From NCBI GenBank assembly GCA_963810775.1, contig CAWEOT010000006.1, forward strand, positions 186,001 to 250,000: a stretch of 64,000 nucleotides of DNA, written 5' to 3'. The notes beneath the pieces are model-generated. The model saw only the letters and a list, made by a program, of their open reading frames with translations, had not been told where the DNA came from and did not search any database. This document shows, piece after piece, positions 26,854 through 35,600 of this stretch. The DNA is from DATBVX01 sp963810775. Lineage in GTDB: Bacteria; Pseudomonadota; Gammaproteobacteria; Steroidobacterales; Steroidobacteraceae. The position numbers and the translations under genes are program-made. The first letter of the stretch is position 1, and each line of letters begins with the position of its first letter.

Positions 26854-27516
26854 ATGTCTACCGCAGTTCTGTCGGGCTCGGCCCGGTCTAGTTCATCCAT
26901 CACCTCAATTGTCGCCGGAATCGTCGTCGCGTGGCTCGCGCTGGTATTCATCCTCGGTCGCCAGGAAGCTTTCGTCACGACGCCCGGTACCCCGCCTCTG
27001 CCGATCTTCTTGGGGGTGGTCACGCCCATCGCCCTGTTCTTGATTGCATACCGGCTTTCGAGCCGCTTTCGTGACTTTGTCTTAGAGTTCGATATTCGGC
27101 TTGCACTCGGCATGCAGGCCTGGCGTTTTGCGGGCCTGGGCTTTCTGGGGCTGTATGCCAGTCATATCCTGCCAAGAGTCTTCGCGTTGCCAGCGGGACT
27201 CGGAGACATCGCGATCGGAATCACAGCGCCCGCGCTGATGCTCGCGATTGTTCGCAAGCCCGAGGTGGCCGGAAGTGCGGGCTTCGTGGCCTGGAATGTG
27301 CTCGGCCTCCTGGATCTAGCCGTTGCGGTGGCGATTGGTACGCTGGTCGCCAGCCACCTGATCAGCGTCGCTGATGGGACGACGACCGCGATCATGGGTT
27401 ATCTGCCGCTTGTCCTCATTCCGGTTTTTCTGGTACCGATCTTTGTCATGTTGCATATCACTGCTCTGTTACAGGCGCACCGGTTGGCAGCACCGCTGCA
27501 TGCGCGCACGACTTAG
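26854..27516 (+). CDS. integral membrane protein of unknown function
   Basis: A 220-residue protein from ATG 26854, preceded by AAGGAG. It has about six hydrophobic segments (for example IVAGIVVAWLALVFILG, FLGVVTPIALFLIAY and LPLVLIPVFLVPIFVML). No family motif was recognised. Its divergent pairing with the HxlR gene across two operators suggests that the regulator controls it. A transport or stress role is a guess only. Confidence 0.75.
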   Translation: MSTAVLSGSARSSSSITSIVAGIVVAWLALVFILGRQEAFVTTPGTPPLPIFLGVVTPIALFLIAYRLSSRFRDFVLEFDIRLALGMQAWRFAGLGFLGLYASHILPRVFALPAGLGDIAIGITAPALMLAIVRKPEVAGSAGFVAWNVLGLLDLAVAVAIGTLVASHLISVADGTTTAIMGYLPLVLIPVFLVPIFVMLHITALLQAHRLAAPLHARTT

Positions 27517-27541
27517 CATCACATCAGATGCGGCTGATGGT

Positions 27542-27571
27542 CGATGGGCGTTCGATCGGCAACGCCCATCG
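27542..27571. terminator. bidirectional terminator hairpin
   Basis: CGATGGGCGTT (27542-27552) pairs perfectly with AACGCCCATCG (27561-27571) around an 8-base loop. It sits between the convergent membrane-protein and hppD genes, as expected for a shared terminator. Confidence 0.7.
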
Positions 27572-27591
27572 TTCCACGAGCTAAGGCAGAT

Positions 27592-28662
27592 CTAGATGAC
27601 ACCGCGCCGGATCTGGTCGAGTTCAATCGACTCGAACAGCGCCTTGAAATTGCCTTCACCGAATCCCTCGTTGCCCTTGCGCTGGATGATCTCGAAGAAA
27701 ATCGGGCCGATGACATTCTGCGTAAAGATCTGCAGCAGAGTGCCCTGCCCCTGTGTGGGCGCCCCATCGACCAGAATGCGACGTGCCTCGAGCGCCGCCA
27801 GATCCTCGCCGTGGCCAGGCACCCGCGCATTGACTCCCTCGTAATACGAATCGGGTGTGTCCTGGAACTTCACACCGCGAGCGCGCAGCTCATCGACGGT
27901 GGCGAAGATGTCGTTGGTACCGAGCGCAATGTGCTGGATGCCCTCGCCTCGATACTGATGCAGGTATTCCTCGATCTGGGACTTCGGATCCTGTGATTCA
28001 TTGATCGGGATGCGGATCTTGCCGCACGGGCTGGTCATCGCGCGGCTGAACAGGCCGGTCTTCTGACCCTCGATGTCGAAGTAGCGAATTTCACGGAAAT
28101 TGAACAACCGCTCGTAGAAACCGGCCCACACGTCCATGTTGCCCCGCTTCACGTTGTGCGTCAGGTGATCGATATAAGTGAGTCCCGCACCTTGAGTCGT
28201 CGCTGGTACCGCCTCGCGACGAAAATCCACGTCATAGATGGTCTGCTCGCCGTAGCGATCAACGAGGTAGATCAGGCTCCCGCCGATGCCTTCGATCGCC
28301 GGTATGTTCAGCTCCATCGGCCCGACGCGCCCGGCAAACGGCTTGGCGCCAAGCTCGACCGCGCGCTTGAACGCCTGGGTCGCATCCTTGACCCGAAATG
28401 CCATCGCACACACCGACGGACCGTGCTGGCGCGCAAAGGCCTGTGCAGCGCTGTCAGGCTCCGAATTGATGATGAAATTGATGTCGCCCTGCCGGTGCAG
28501 AGTCACGTTCTTGCTGCGGTGACGAGCGAGTACCGGGAATCCCATCTGTTCGAACAAAGTGCGCAGCAACTCGGCATCGGGGGCCGTGTATTCGACAAAC
28601 TCGAATCCGTCGGTCCCCATCGGATTGTCGAACAGATCGGTCCGGGATGCGGTATTGGCCAT
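27592..28662 (-). CDS. hppD: 4-hydroxyphenylpyruvate dioxygenase
   Basis: A 356-residue enzyme from ATG 28662. The iron ligands are visible: His in YIDHLTHNVKRG, His in GIQHIALGTNDIF, and Glu in GPIFFEIIQRKGNEGFGEGNF, the C-terminal family signature. It converts 4-hydroxyphenylpyruvate to homogentisate, the second step of tyrosine breakdown. The downstream enzymes (homogentisate dioxygenase and others) are not in the window. It is divergent from a MarR regulator with only 57 bases between the starts. Confidence 0.96.
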   Translation of the reverse strand: MANTASRTDLFDNPMGTDGFEFVEYTAPDAELLRTLFEQMGFPVLARHRSKNVTLHRQGDINFIINSEPDSAAQAFARQHGPSVCAMAFRVKDATQAFKRAVELGAKPFAGRVGPMELNIPAIEGIGGSLIYLVDRYGEQTIYDVDFRREAVPATTQGAGLTYIDHLTHNVKRGNMDVWAGFYERLFNFREIRYFDIEGQKTGLFSRAMTSPCGKIRIPINESQDPKSQIEEYLHQYRGEGIQHIALGTNDIFATVDELRARGVKFQDTPDSYYEGVNARVPGHGEDLAALEARRILVDGAPTQGQGTLLQIFTQNVIGPIFFEIIQRKGNEGFGEGNFKALFESIELDQIRRGVI

Positions 28663-28680
28663 GGCGGCGTCCGGGTGCAA

Positions 28681-28705
28681 TTAGTTACACTTGCAACCAT
28701 TATAG
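28681..28705. promoter_or_regulatory. candidate MarR operator between hppD and marR-like gene
   Basis: The 57-base divergent gap contains TTAGTTACACTTGCAACC, with a weak GTT-N8-AAC symmetry, next to an AT-rich stretch usable as -10 element. The short gap implies overlapping promoters. The assignment is tentative. Confidence 0.3.
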
Positions 28706-28719
28706 ATGTCGAGTCCGAC

Positions 28720-29196
28720 ATGGGAAACCGTAACGGCCGCCGCCGGCGCCTGAGGCTCGAGCATTTCGTCCCCTACCGGTTGTCGGTGTTGACCAATATC
28801 GTCAGCACAGCGATCGCCGGCGCGTATGCGGCGCGATTCGGCCTGTCGATTCCGGAATGGCGCGTGATTGCAGTGCTGGGCCTCGAGCCGGGGCTTTCCG
28901 CAGCGCAGGTTGCGGAGCGCACGGCGATGGACAAGGTCGCCGTCAGCCGCGCGGTTTCGAGTTTGCTCAGATCGCGGCGCATCGCGCGCGCCTTCGCGAA
29001 CGCGGACCGGCGCCGCTCGGTACTGAACCTCACACGCAGCGGCGAGAGTGTTTACTGGCGGGTTGTGCCTTTTGCACGTCGTTACGAGCGCGCCCTGCTC
29101 GCGAATCTTTCCAACACCGAACGAGCGCACCTCGATCGGTTGCTCTCACGCCTGCAACACCGGGCCGTCATGCTTGGTCCGATTCATGTGGAGTAG
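28720..29196 (+). CDS. MarR-family transcriptional regulator
   Basis: A 158-residue regulator; ATG 28720 gives a start of typical MarR length, whereas the frame is open far upstream. The winged helix is in LSAAQVAERTAMDKVAVSRAV with the wing RAFANADRRRSVLNL. The DxRR motif in the wing is conserved. Divergence from hppD, and family precedent for MarR regulators of homogentisate-pathway genes, suggest control of tyrosine degradation with an aromatic ligand. The ligand is not shown. Confidence 0.85.
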   Translation: MGNRNGRRRRLRLEHFVPYRLSVLTNIVSTAIAGAYAARFGLSIPEWRVIAVLGLEPGLSAAQVAERTAMDKVAVSRAVSSLLRSRRIARAFANADRRRSVLNLTRSGESVYWRVVPFARRYERALLANLSNTERAHLDRLLSRLQHRAVMLGPIHVE

Positions 29197-29291
29197 ACAG
29201 ATGCCGATTTTGCAGCGCACGATGCGGGCGGGATTGCCGCACACATCAGTTATAATCGCGCGCCGTTTCCTGACCCCCGGGGGTTAAGCCA

Positions 29292-30446
29292 ATGAACACC
29301 CGCCTACAACCTGCTGGTCCGACCCCCGTCAGGAAGTCCGATGAGACCGCGGTTCGCACCGTGGCTGAATTCGAGATCAAGCACCACCAGCTCCTCGACC
29401 CAAACGGCCGCTTGACAGGTGCACTGCCCGAATTCGCGCGCGACCCGGCTGAGCTCGTGCGCATGTACCAGCTAATGACACTCGTGCGCACTTTCGATAC
29501 CAAGGCAGTGAACCTGCAGCGCACCGGAAAGCTGGGCACGTACGCCTCCTGCCTGGGTCATGAGGCGACGCACGTCGGCGCCGGCGCAGCCATGAAGGCA
29601 GAGGACGTCCTGGTGCCGGTGTATCGCGAGTACGGCGCGCAGTTCTGGCGTGGTGTGAAAATGTCGGACGTGCTGCTCTACTGGGGCGGCGATGAGCGCG
29701 GCAACAATTTCGAGAATGCAAGGCGCGATTTCACGTGGTGTGTGCCGATCGGGACACAGTCTCTGCACGCCGCCGGCGCCGCGATGGCTTTCAAGGTTCG
29801 TGGCGAAAAGCGTTGCGCACTCGCCTTCATCGGCGATGGCGGCACCTCGCAAGGGGCGTTCTATGAGGCGCTCAACCTCGCTGGCGCGCGCTCGCTGCCG
29901 GTCGTGTTCGTGATCGTCAACAACAAGTGGGCGATCTCGGTGCCGATCTCGAGCCAGACTGCTGCCGCAACACTGGCACAAAAGGCAGTCGCCGCTGGTA
30001 TACCCGGTGTGCAGGTCGACGGCAATGACGCCATCGCCGTGCGCCACATGGTCGGCCAGGCTCTCGCCATAGCGCGTAACGGCGGCGGGCCATCGCTCAT
30101 CGAGGCGATTACCTATCGCTTGAGCGATCACACGACTGCGGACGATGCGAGCCGCTATCGGCCCGCGGATGAGGTCAAGAACGCCTGGAAGGTCGAGCCG
30201 CTGATCCGGTTGAGAAAGTACCTGATCGACACGGGTGCCTGGAGCGAAGAGAAGGAAATCGCACTCAAGACTGAATGCTCCAAGCGCGTGGAAGCGGCCG
30301 TCGAGGAATATGCGCACACCGGTAAGCAATCGACGGACGCCATGTTCGACTTCCTGTTCGCGAAGCCGCCGAGGCAGCTGCAGGAACAGCGCCAACAGGC
30401 ACGAAACTATAGCTCGCCCTCGGGCGCTCACGGCGGCTCACACTAA
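29292..30446 (+). CDS. 2-oxoacid (branched-chain) dehydrogenase E1 alpha
   Basis: A 384-residue ThDP enzyme subunit. The ThDP motif runs from GDGGTSQGAFYEALNLA to NNKWAISVP, and the phosphorylation-loop equivalent is YRLSDHTTADDASRY. Overall it resembles the PdhA/BkdA1 group with separate alpha and beta chains. Encoded with E1 beta (13 bases downstream) and E2; no E3 (lipoamide dehydrogenase) gene is present, so E3 must come from elsewhere. A TATAAT at 29251-29256 lies 36 bases before the start. A branched-chain substrate is inferred from the subunit type and the neighbouring glutamate dehydrogenase. Confidence 0.9.
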   Translation: MNTRLQPAGPTPVRKSDETAVRTVAEFEIKHHQLLDPNGRLTGALPEFARDPAELVRMYQLMTLVRTFDTKAVNLQRTGKLGTYASCLGHEATHVGAGAAMKAEDVLVPVYREYGAQFWRGVKMSDVLLYWGGDERGNNFENARRDFTWCVPIGTQSLHAAGAAMAFKVRGEKRCALAFIGDGGTSQGAFYEALNLAGARSLPVVFVIVNNKWAISVPISSQTAAATLAQKAVAAGIPGVQVDGNDAIAVRHMVGQALAIARNGGGPSLIEAITYRLSDHTTADDASRYRPADEVKNAWKVEPLIRLRKYLIDTGAWSEEKEIALKTECSKRVEAAVEEYAHTGKQSTDAMFDFLFAKPPRQLQEQRQQARNYSSPSGAHGGSH

Positions 30447-30459
30447 ACAGGATCCGCTC

Positions 30460-31437
30460 ATGCCGAAGATCACGATGATCGAAGCGATCACCATGGCGCA
30501 CGCCTGGGAAATGACTCAGGACCCCTCGGTGGTCGTGCTCGGCGAAGATGTCGGCGTCAACGGCGGCGTGTTCCGTGCCACGGCGGGATTGCAGGAAAAG
30601 TTCGGCAAGGATCGCGTGCAGGACACACCACTTGCTGAAGGCATGATCGGCGGCATGTCGGTCGGCATGGCAGTGGAGGGACTGAAGCCGGTCGCGGAAA
30701 TCCAGTTCATGGGCTTCATCTATCCGGCCTTCGATCAAATCGTAAATCACGCTTCACGCATGCGGCACCGGACCCGTGGGCGACTGAGCTGTCCGATGGT
30801 GATCCGCACGCCACACGGCGGCGGAATTCATGCACCGGAACATCACTCAGAAAGCACCGAGGCGATGCTGGCGCACGTTCCGGGCCTGCGTGTGGTGTGC
30901 CCCTCGTCGCCGGCGCGAGCCTATGGGCTGTTGCTCGCCTCGATACGCGATCCAGACCCGGTGATCTTTCTCGAGCCCGTGCGCCTTTATCGCCTGGTGC
31001 GCCAGGAGGTGGCCGATGATGGGCAGGCGCTGCCGCTCGATGTCTGTTACATCCTGCGTGAAGGCACCGACGTTACGCTCGTCACATGGGGTGCGATGAC
31101 GTTCGAAACCATGCGCGCGGCCGAGCAGCTCGCAAAAGATGGTGTGAGCGCGGAGGTCATCGACCTCGCTACCCTGTCACCAATCGATCACGACACCATT
31201 CTGGAATCGGTAGCAAAGACCGGCCGCCTCGTCATCGTGCATGAAGCTGCGCGCAATTGCGGCATCGGCGCGGAGATCGCCGCGACGGTCGCAGAGCGCG
31301 GCTTGTACGACCTGCAGGCGCCGATCCAGCGCGTCACCGGCTACGACACGGTGATGCCGCTCTTCCGGCTCGAATACGACTACATTCCCAGCGTCGCGCG
31401 CATTCTCGACGGCGTTCGAGCCACATTCGTCGACTAG
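30460..31437 (+). CDS. 2-oxoacid (branched-chain) dehydrogenase E1 beta
   Basis: A 325-residue subunit from ATG 30460. Motifs of the beta chain are GEDVGVNGGVFRATAGL near the N terminus, DTPLAEGMIGGMSVGMAVEG, then RTPHGGGIHAPEHHSES with the catalytic histidine region. The end YDYIPSVARILDGV is typical. It pairs with E1 alpha to form the decarboxylating ThDP site at the subunit interface. Confidence 0.93.
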   Translation: MPKITMIEAITMAHAWEMTQDPSVVVLGEDVGVNGGVFRATAGLQEKFGKDRVQDTPLAEGMIGGMSVGMAVEGLKPVAEIQFMGFIYPAFDQIVNHASRMRHRTRGRLSCPMVIRTPHGGGIHAPEHHSESTEAMLAHVPGLRVVCPSSPARAYGLLLASIRDPDPVIFLEPVRLYRLVRQEVADDGQALPLDVCYILREGTDVTLVTWGAMTFETMRAAEQLAKDGVSAEVIDLATLSPIDHDTILESVAKTGRLVIVHEAARNCGIGAEIAATVAERGLYDLQAPIQRVTGYDTVMPLFRLEYDYIPSVARILDGVRATFVD

Positions 31438-31459
31438 CCCGCGGACGGAGGTCCGATCG

Positions 31460-32695
31460 ATGACCACGTTCAACCTGCCCGATCTCGGCGAGGGTCTGCC
31501 CGAAGCGGAAATCGTCAACTGGCACGTCAAGGTGGGCGATCGCGTCACCGTCGATCAACCTATGGTCTCGGTCGAGACAGCGAAGGCGGTAGTCGAAGTG
31601 CCCTCCCCTTACACCGGCGTGATCACGGCGCTGCACGCCAAGAATGGCGACGTAGTCAATACTGGCCAACCGCTGGTCGATTTCCAGATCGACGGCGCCA
31701 ACGGCGCGCCGCCCGCGAAATCCGCTCCGACCACCCCACCGAGAGTCGACCCGAAGAAGGCCGATGACTCCGGCACGGTAGTGGGCAACATGCCGACGAG
31801 CGACGAGGAGCTCATTGAGAATGCCGTCGCTGGCGGAGCCGGTACGGCGAAGGTCGAGCGCGTGCGCGCAGCTCCCGCGGTGCGGGCACTCGCTAAACGC
31901 CTCGGCGTGGATCTGACGCAGGTGCGCGCGAGCGGACGCGGCGGCCTGATTACCGTCGATGATGTGATGTCAGCAGGCGGCACACCCTCAGCACGTGCAC
32001 CCGAGGCTCGCGCACCTTCTCCCGCGCCCGCGCCAGGTCGTCCAGCCTCGCCACCCACTGGAGAGGTCGAGCGATTGCGTGGACTGCGACGTGGCATGGC
32101 GCACACGATGTCGCTCGCGCGCGATTCGGTCGCGAGCTGCACCCTTTTCGATGATGCGGACCTGCATGCGTGGCTGCGCAAGTCCGATTACACGGTGCGG
32201 CTGCTGCGCGCGATGGCTGTCGCCTGCCGCGCCGAACCCGCGTTGAACGCCCATTACGATGGCGAAGCGGCAACGCGACAGGTGTTCGCGCGGGTCGACA
32301 TAGCCGTGGCGGTCGACACGCCGGAAGGCCTGATCGTTCCCGTGATTCGCGAGGTGGGCTCCAAGGATGCGGCCCGGCTGCGCGGCGAGCTCAGGGCGCT
32401 GAAGGAAGCCGCAGTCGCTCGCACCGCAGCGCCCGAAGACCTGCGCGACTATACGATCATGCTGTCCAACTTCGGCACGATTGCCGGCCGCTATGCCACG
32501 CCACTCGTGGTTCCACCCGCCGTGGCCATACTCGGTTCCGGAGTGTTGCGACACGATGTCGTCGCAGTGATGGGAGGCATCGAGGCGCACCTGCGCATGC
32601 CCTTGTCACTCACCTTCGATCATCGCTGTGTCACCGGCGGCGAGGCGGCACGCTTTCTCGCTGCAGTGATCAAGGATCTCGAGTTGCCCGAGTGA
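31460..32695 (+). CDS. dihydrolipoamide acyltransferase E2 of the separate-chain complex
   Basis: A 411-residue E2. One lipoyl domain (about 1-78) has the lipoylated lysine in VETAKAVVEVPSPY. An E3-binding domain (about 135-170; APAVRALAKRLGVDLTQVRA) and a Pro/Ala linker follow, then the acyltransferase domain. The catalytic motif reads FDHRCVTGGEAARF, so the usual HxxxDG has threonine in place of aspartate, a variant that I recall in some E2 relatives. Its stop overlaps the start of the glutamate dehydrogenase gene, implying translational coupling. Confidence 0.9.
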   Translation: MTTFNLPDLGEGLPEAEIVNWHVKVGDRVTVDQPMVSVETAKAVVEVPSPYTGVITALHAKNGDVVNTGQPLVDFQIDGANGAPPAKSAPTTPPRVDPKKADDSGTVVGNMPTSDEELIENAVAGGAGTAKVERVRAAPAVRALAKRLGVDLTQVRASGRGGLITVDDVMSAGGTPSARAPEARAPSPAPAPGRPASPPTGEVERLRGLRRGMAHTMSLARDSVASCTLFDDADLHAWLRKSDYTVRLLRAMAVACRAEPALNAHYDGEAATRQVFARVDIAVAVDTPEGLIVPVIREVGSKDAARLRGELRALKEAAVARTAAPEDLRDYTIMLSNFGTIAGRYATPLVVPPAVAILGSGVLRHDVVAVMGGIEAHLRMPLSLTFDHRCVTGGEAARFLAAVIKDLELPE

Positions 32696-35600
32696 AGATT
32701 CCGGCTGCGCGGCTCGAGCTGATCAACCGGATCGCCGCGCAGGCGCGCCGCCAGGCCGGCTCGCGCAAGCCCGTCGACGTCACGCGTTTCATCCGCGCCT
32801 ACTACGGGGGCGTTGGCGAGGAAGACCTCGCCACTCACCGGCCTGAAGATCTCGCGGGTGCGGCCCTTTACCACCTCGATCTCGGCGCTAAGCGACGCAC
32901 CGGAGACCCGTTGGTGCGGGTGTTCAATCCCGACCCACCGCGCGACGGCTTCACATGTCCCCATACCCTCATCGTCCTGACCACCGAGGACATGCCGTTT
33001 CTGGTCGACTCGATGGGCATTGCGATCAACCAGTCAGGACTCGCGATTCATTTCATTGCGCACCCGATACTGCATGTAGAGCGCGACCGCAGCGGGGCGC
33101 TGCGCGCGGTGAGCGACGAGAGCGAGCCTGCGGAGCATACGCTGGCGGAGTCCTGGCAGCTCTTCGAAGTCGACCGCATCACTGATCCGCAGCGCCTCGC
33201 TGGCGTACAGGAACGCATTCTCGCGATGCTCGATGACGTGCGCTGCGCGACCGGCGACTGGATGGAGATGCGCCAACGTGCGCGGACGCTTGCGAGCGAA
33301 CTGGAAACGCATGCGCCGGGATTGCCGAGCAGTGAAGTGATGGAAGCCAAGGAGCTGCTGGAGTGGATGGAGGACAACCACTTCACCTTCCTTGGCTACC
33401 GCGAATATCGCCTGCGGCGCGGGCGACACCAGGACCTGCTCGAGGCGGTGCCCGAGTCAGGACTCGGTGTGCTCCGTCCGAGACGTCGCCGACGCAAGTC
33501 CAAGCCCATCGTGCTGAGTGGCGAAATCCGCGAACACGCGCGGTCCAAAGACCTGCTCATCGTCACCAAGGCGAACACCATCTCGACGGTGCATCGCGCG
33601 ACCCATCTCGACTACGTCGGCATCAAGACCTTCGACGCGAGCGGCGAAGTGAGCGGCGAACACCGCTTCATCGGCCTGTGGACCTCCTCCGCCTACAGCA
33701 TGAGCCCGCACGAGATTCCGGTGCTGCGGCACAAGGTTCAGCGCGTGGTGTCGCACTTCGGTGTCTCGCCCACGAGTCACGACGGCAAAGCGCTGCTGCA
33801 CGTGCTCGAGACCTATCCGCGCGATGAGCTTTTCCAGACCTCGATCCCGGACCTGGTGCGCATCATTCGCGGCATCGTCAATCTCTATGAACGCCAGCAG
33901 GTGCGGCTCTTCGTGCGCCGCGATGCGTTCCGGCGCTTCTACTCCTGCCTCGTTTACGTACCGCGCGATCGCTACAACACGCAGGTGCGCCAGCGTATCG
34001 AGGCCATCGTGCGCGAGGACTTCCACGGCACCGCAATCGAATCCCAGGTGCAGCTGTCGGACTCGGTGCTCGCGCGCGTGCATCTGCTGGTGCGGACCGA
34101 TCCGCAGGATCAGCATCACGCCGATATTGCGCGGATCGAGGAACGAATCACGGCTGCGGTGCGGACCTGGGCCGACGGATTCCAGGACGCCTTGCTCCGT
34201 CGTTACGACGAGGCCGTCGCGCTGCAGCTGTTCGCGCGCTATGCGAACCATTTTTCTCCCGCCTACCAGGACGACACTTCCGCGCAGCTCGCGGTCGATG
34301 ATCTCAGCGAGCTGGAACCGCTCGTCGCGGGTACGGCGGAACTGCGCATGAGTCTGCATCGCCAGCCGGGGCAGTTCGCGAGCCAGATGCACGTGCGCCT
34401 GTTCCGCCGCGAAAACCCCATCCCCATCTCGGACGTGCTGCCGATGATGGAAAACCTGGGACTCAAGGTCATCAGCGAGCGTCCGTATGAAGTGGAATCG
34501 CCGGCGGGTGGCCTGGTGTGGATCCAGGACTTCGAGCTCGAGCATCGCACCGGCATCCCGATCGATCTCGCGGCCGTGGACCGCGACTTCAAGGATGCCG
34601 TCGGGAGTCTCTGGCAGGGCCAGGCGGAGAACGATGGCTTCAACCGGCTCGTGCTCGCGGCCGGACTGAACTGGCGGCAGACAACAGTACTGCGGGCCTT
34701 CTGCCGTTATCTCCTGCAGACCGGCATTCCCTTCAGCCAGGCTTACATGGAACAGGTGTTGAGCGCGAATGCGGCGGTCAGCAAGTTGTTGCTCAGGCTG
34801 TTCCTCACGCAGTTCGATCCGCAACTGACGCCCGGACGTCGCACGAACGAATGCACGCGACTGCAAAAACAGATCGATACGGCGCTCGAAGCTGTGAAGA
34901 GCCTCGACGAAGATCGCATCCTGCGTGCGTATTCCGCCGTCATCCAGGCGACGCTGCGTACCAATTATTTCCAGTTGAACGCCGAGCAACAGCCGAAGGC
35001 CTACTTCTCCTTCAAGCTCGATCCGGCGCGGGTTCCCGATCTGCCGTTGCCGCGCCCGATGTTCGAGATCTTCGTCTACAGCCCGCGCGTCGAGGGTGTG
35101 CACCTGCGCATGGGCCACGTCGCGCGCGGTGGTATTCGCTGGTCGGACCGGCGCGAGGATTTTCGTACCGAAGTGCTGGGCCTGATGAAAGCCCAGAACG
35201 TGAAGAACACTGTAATCGTGCCGGTGGGCGCCAAGGGCGGCTTCGTACCGAAACGCTTGCCGGCTGGCAGCCGGGACGAAATACAGCGCGAAGTCATCGA
35301 GTGCTATCGAACCTTCATCCGCGGCCTGCTGGACATTACCGACAACATTGTCGGCGAGCGCATCGTGACGCCTGCTTCTACTGTGCGTCGCGACGGCGAC
35401 GATCCGTATCTCGTGGTCGCGGCCGACAAGGGTACGGCGACCTTTTCGGATATCGCGAACGCGATCTCCGCGGAATATGGCTTCTGGCTCGATGATGCAT
35501 TCGCTTCCGGCGGTTCCGCTGGTTACGACCACAAGAAGATGGCGATCACCGCCCGCGGCGCCTGGGAGTGCGTGAAGCGCCATTTCCGCGAGCTCGGGGT

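Noticed and set aside
33457..35583. A 708-codon open frame on the minus strand opposite the glutamate dehydrogenase gene.
   Set aside because: It is antisense to a long, motif-rich gene and shows no domain pattern. Long antisense frames are common in high-GC genes with strong third-position bias.
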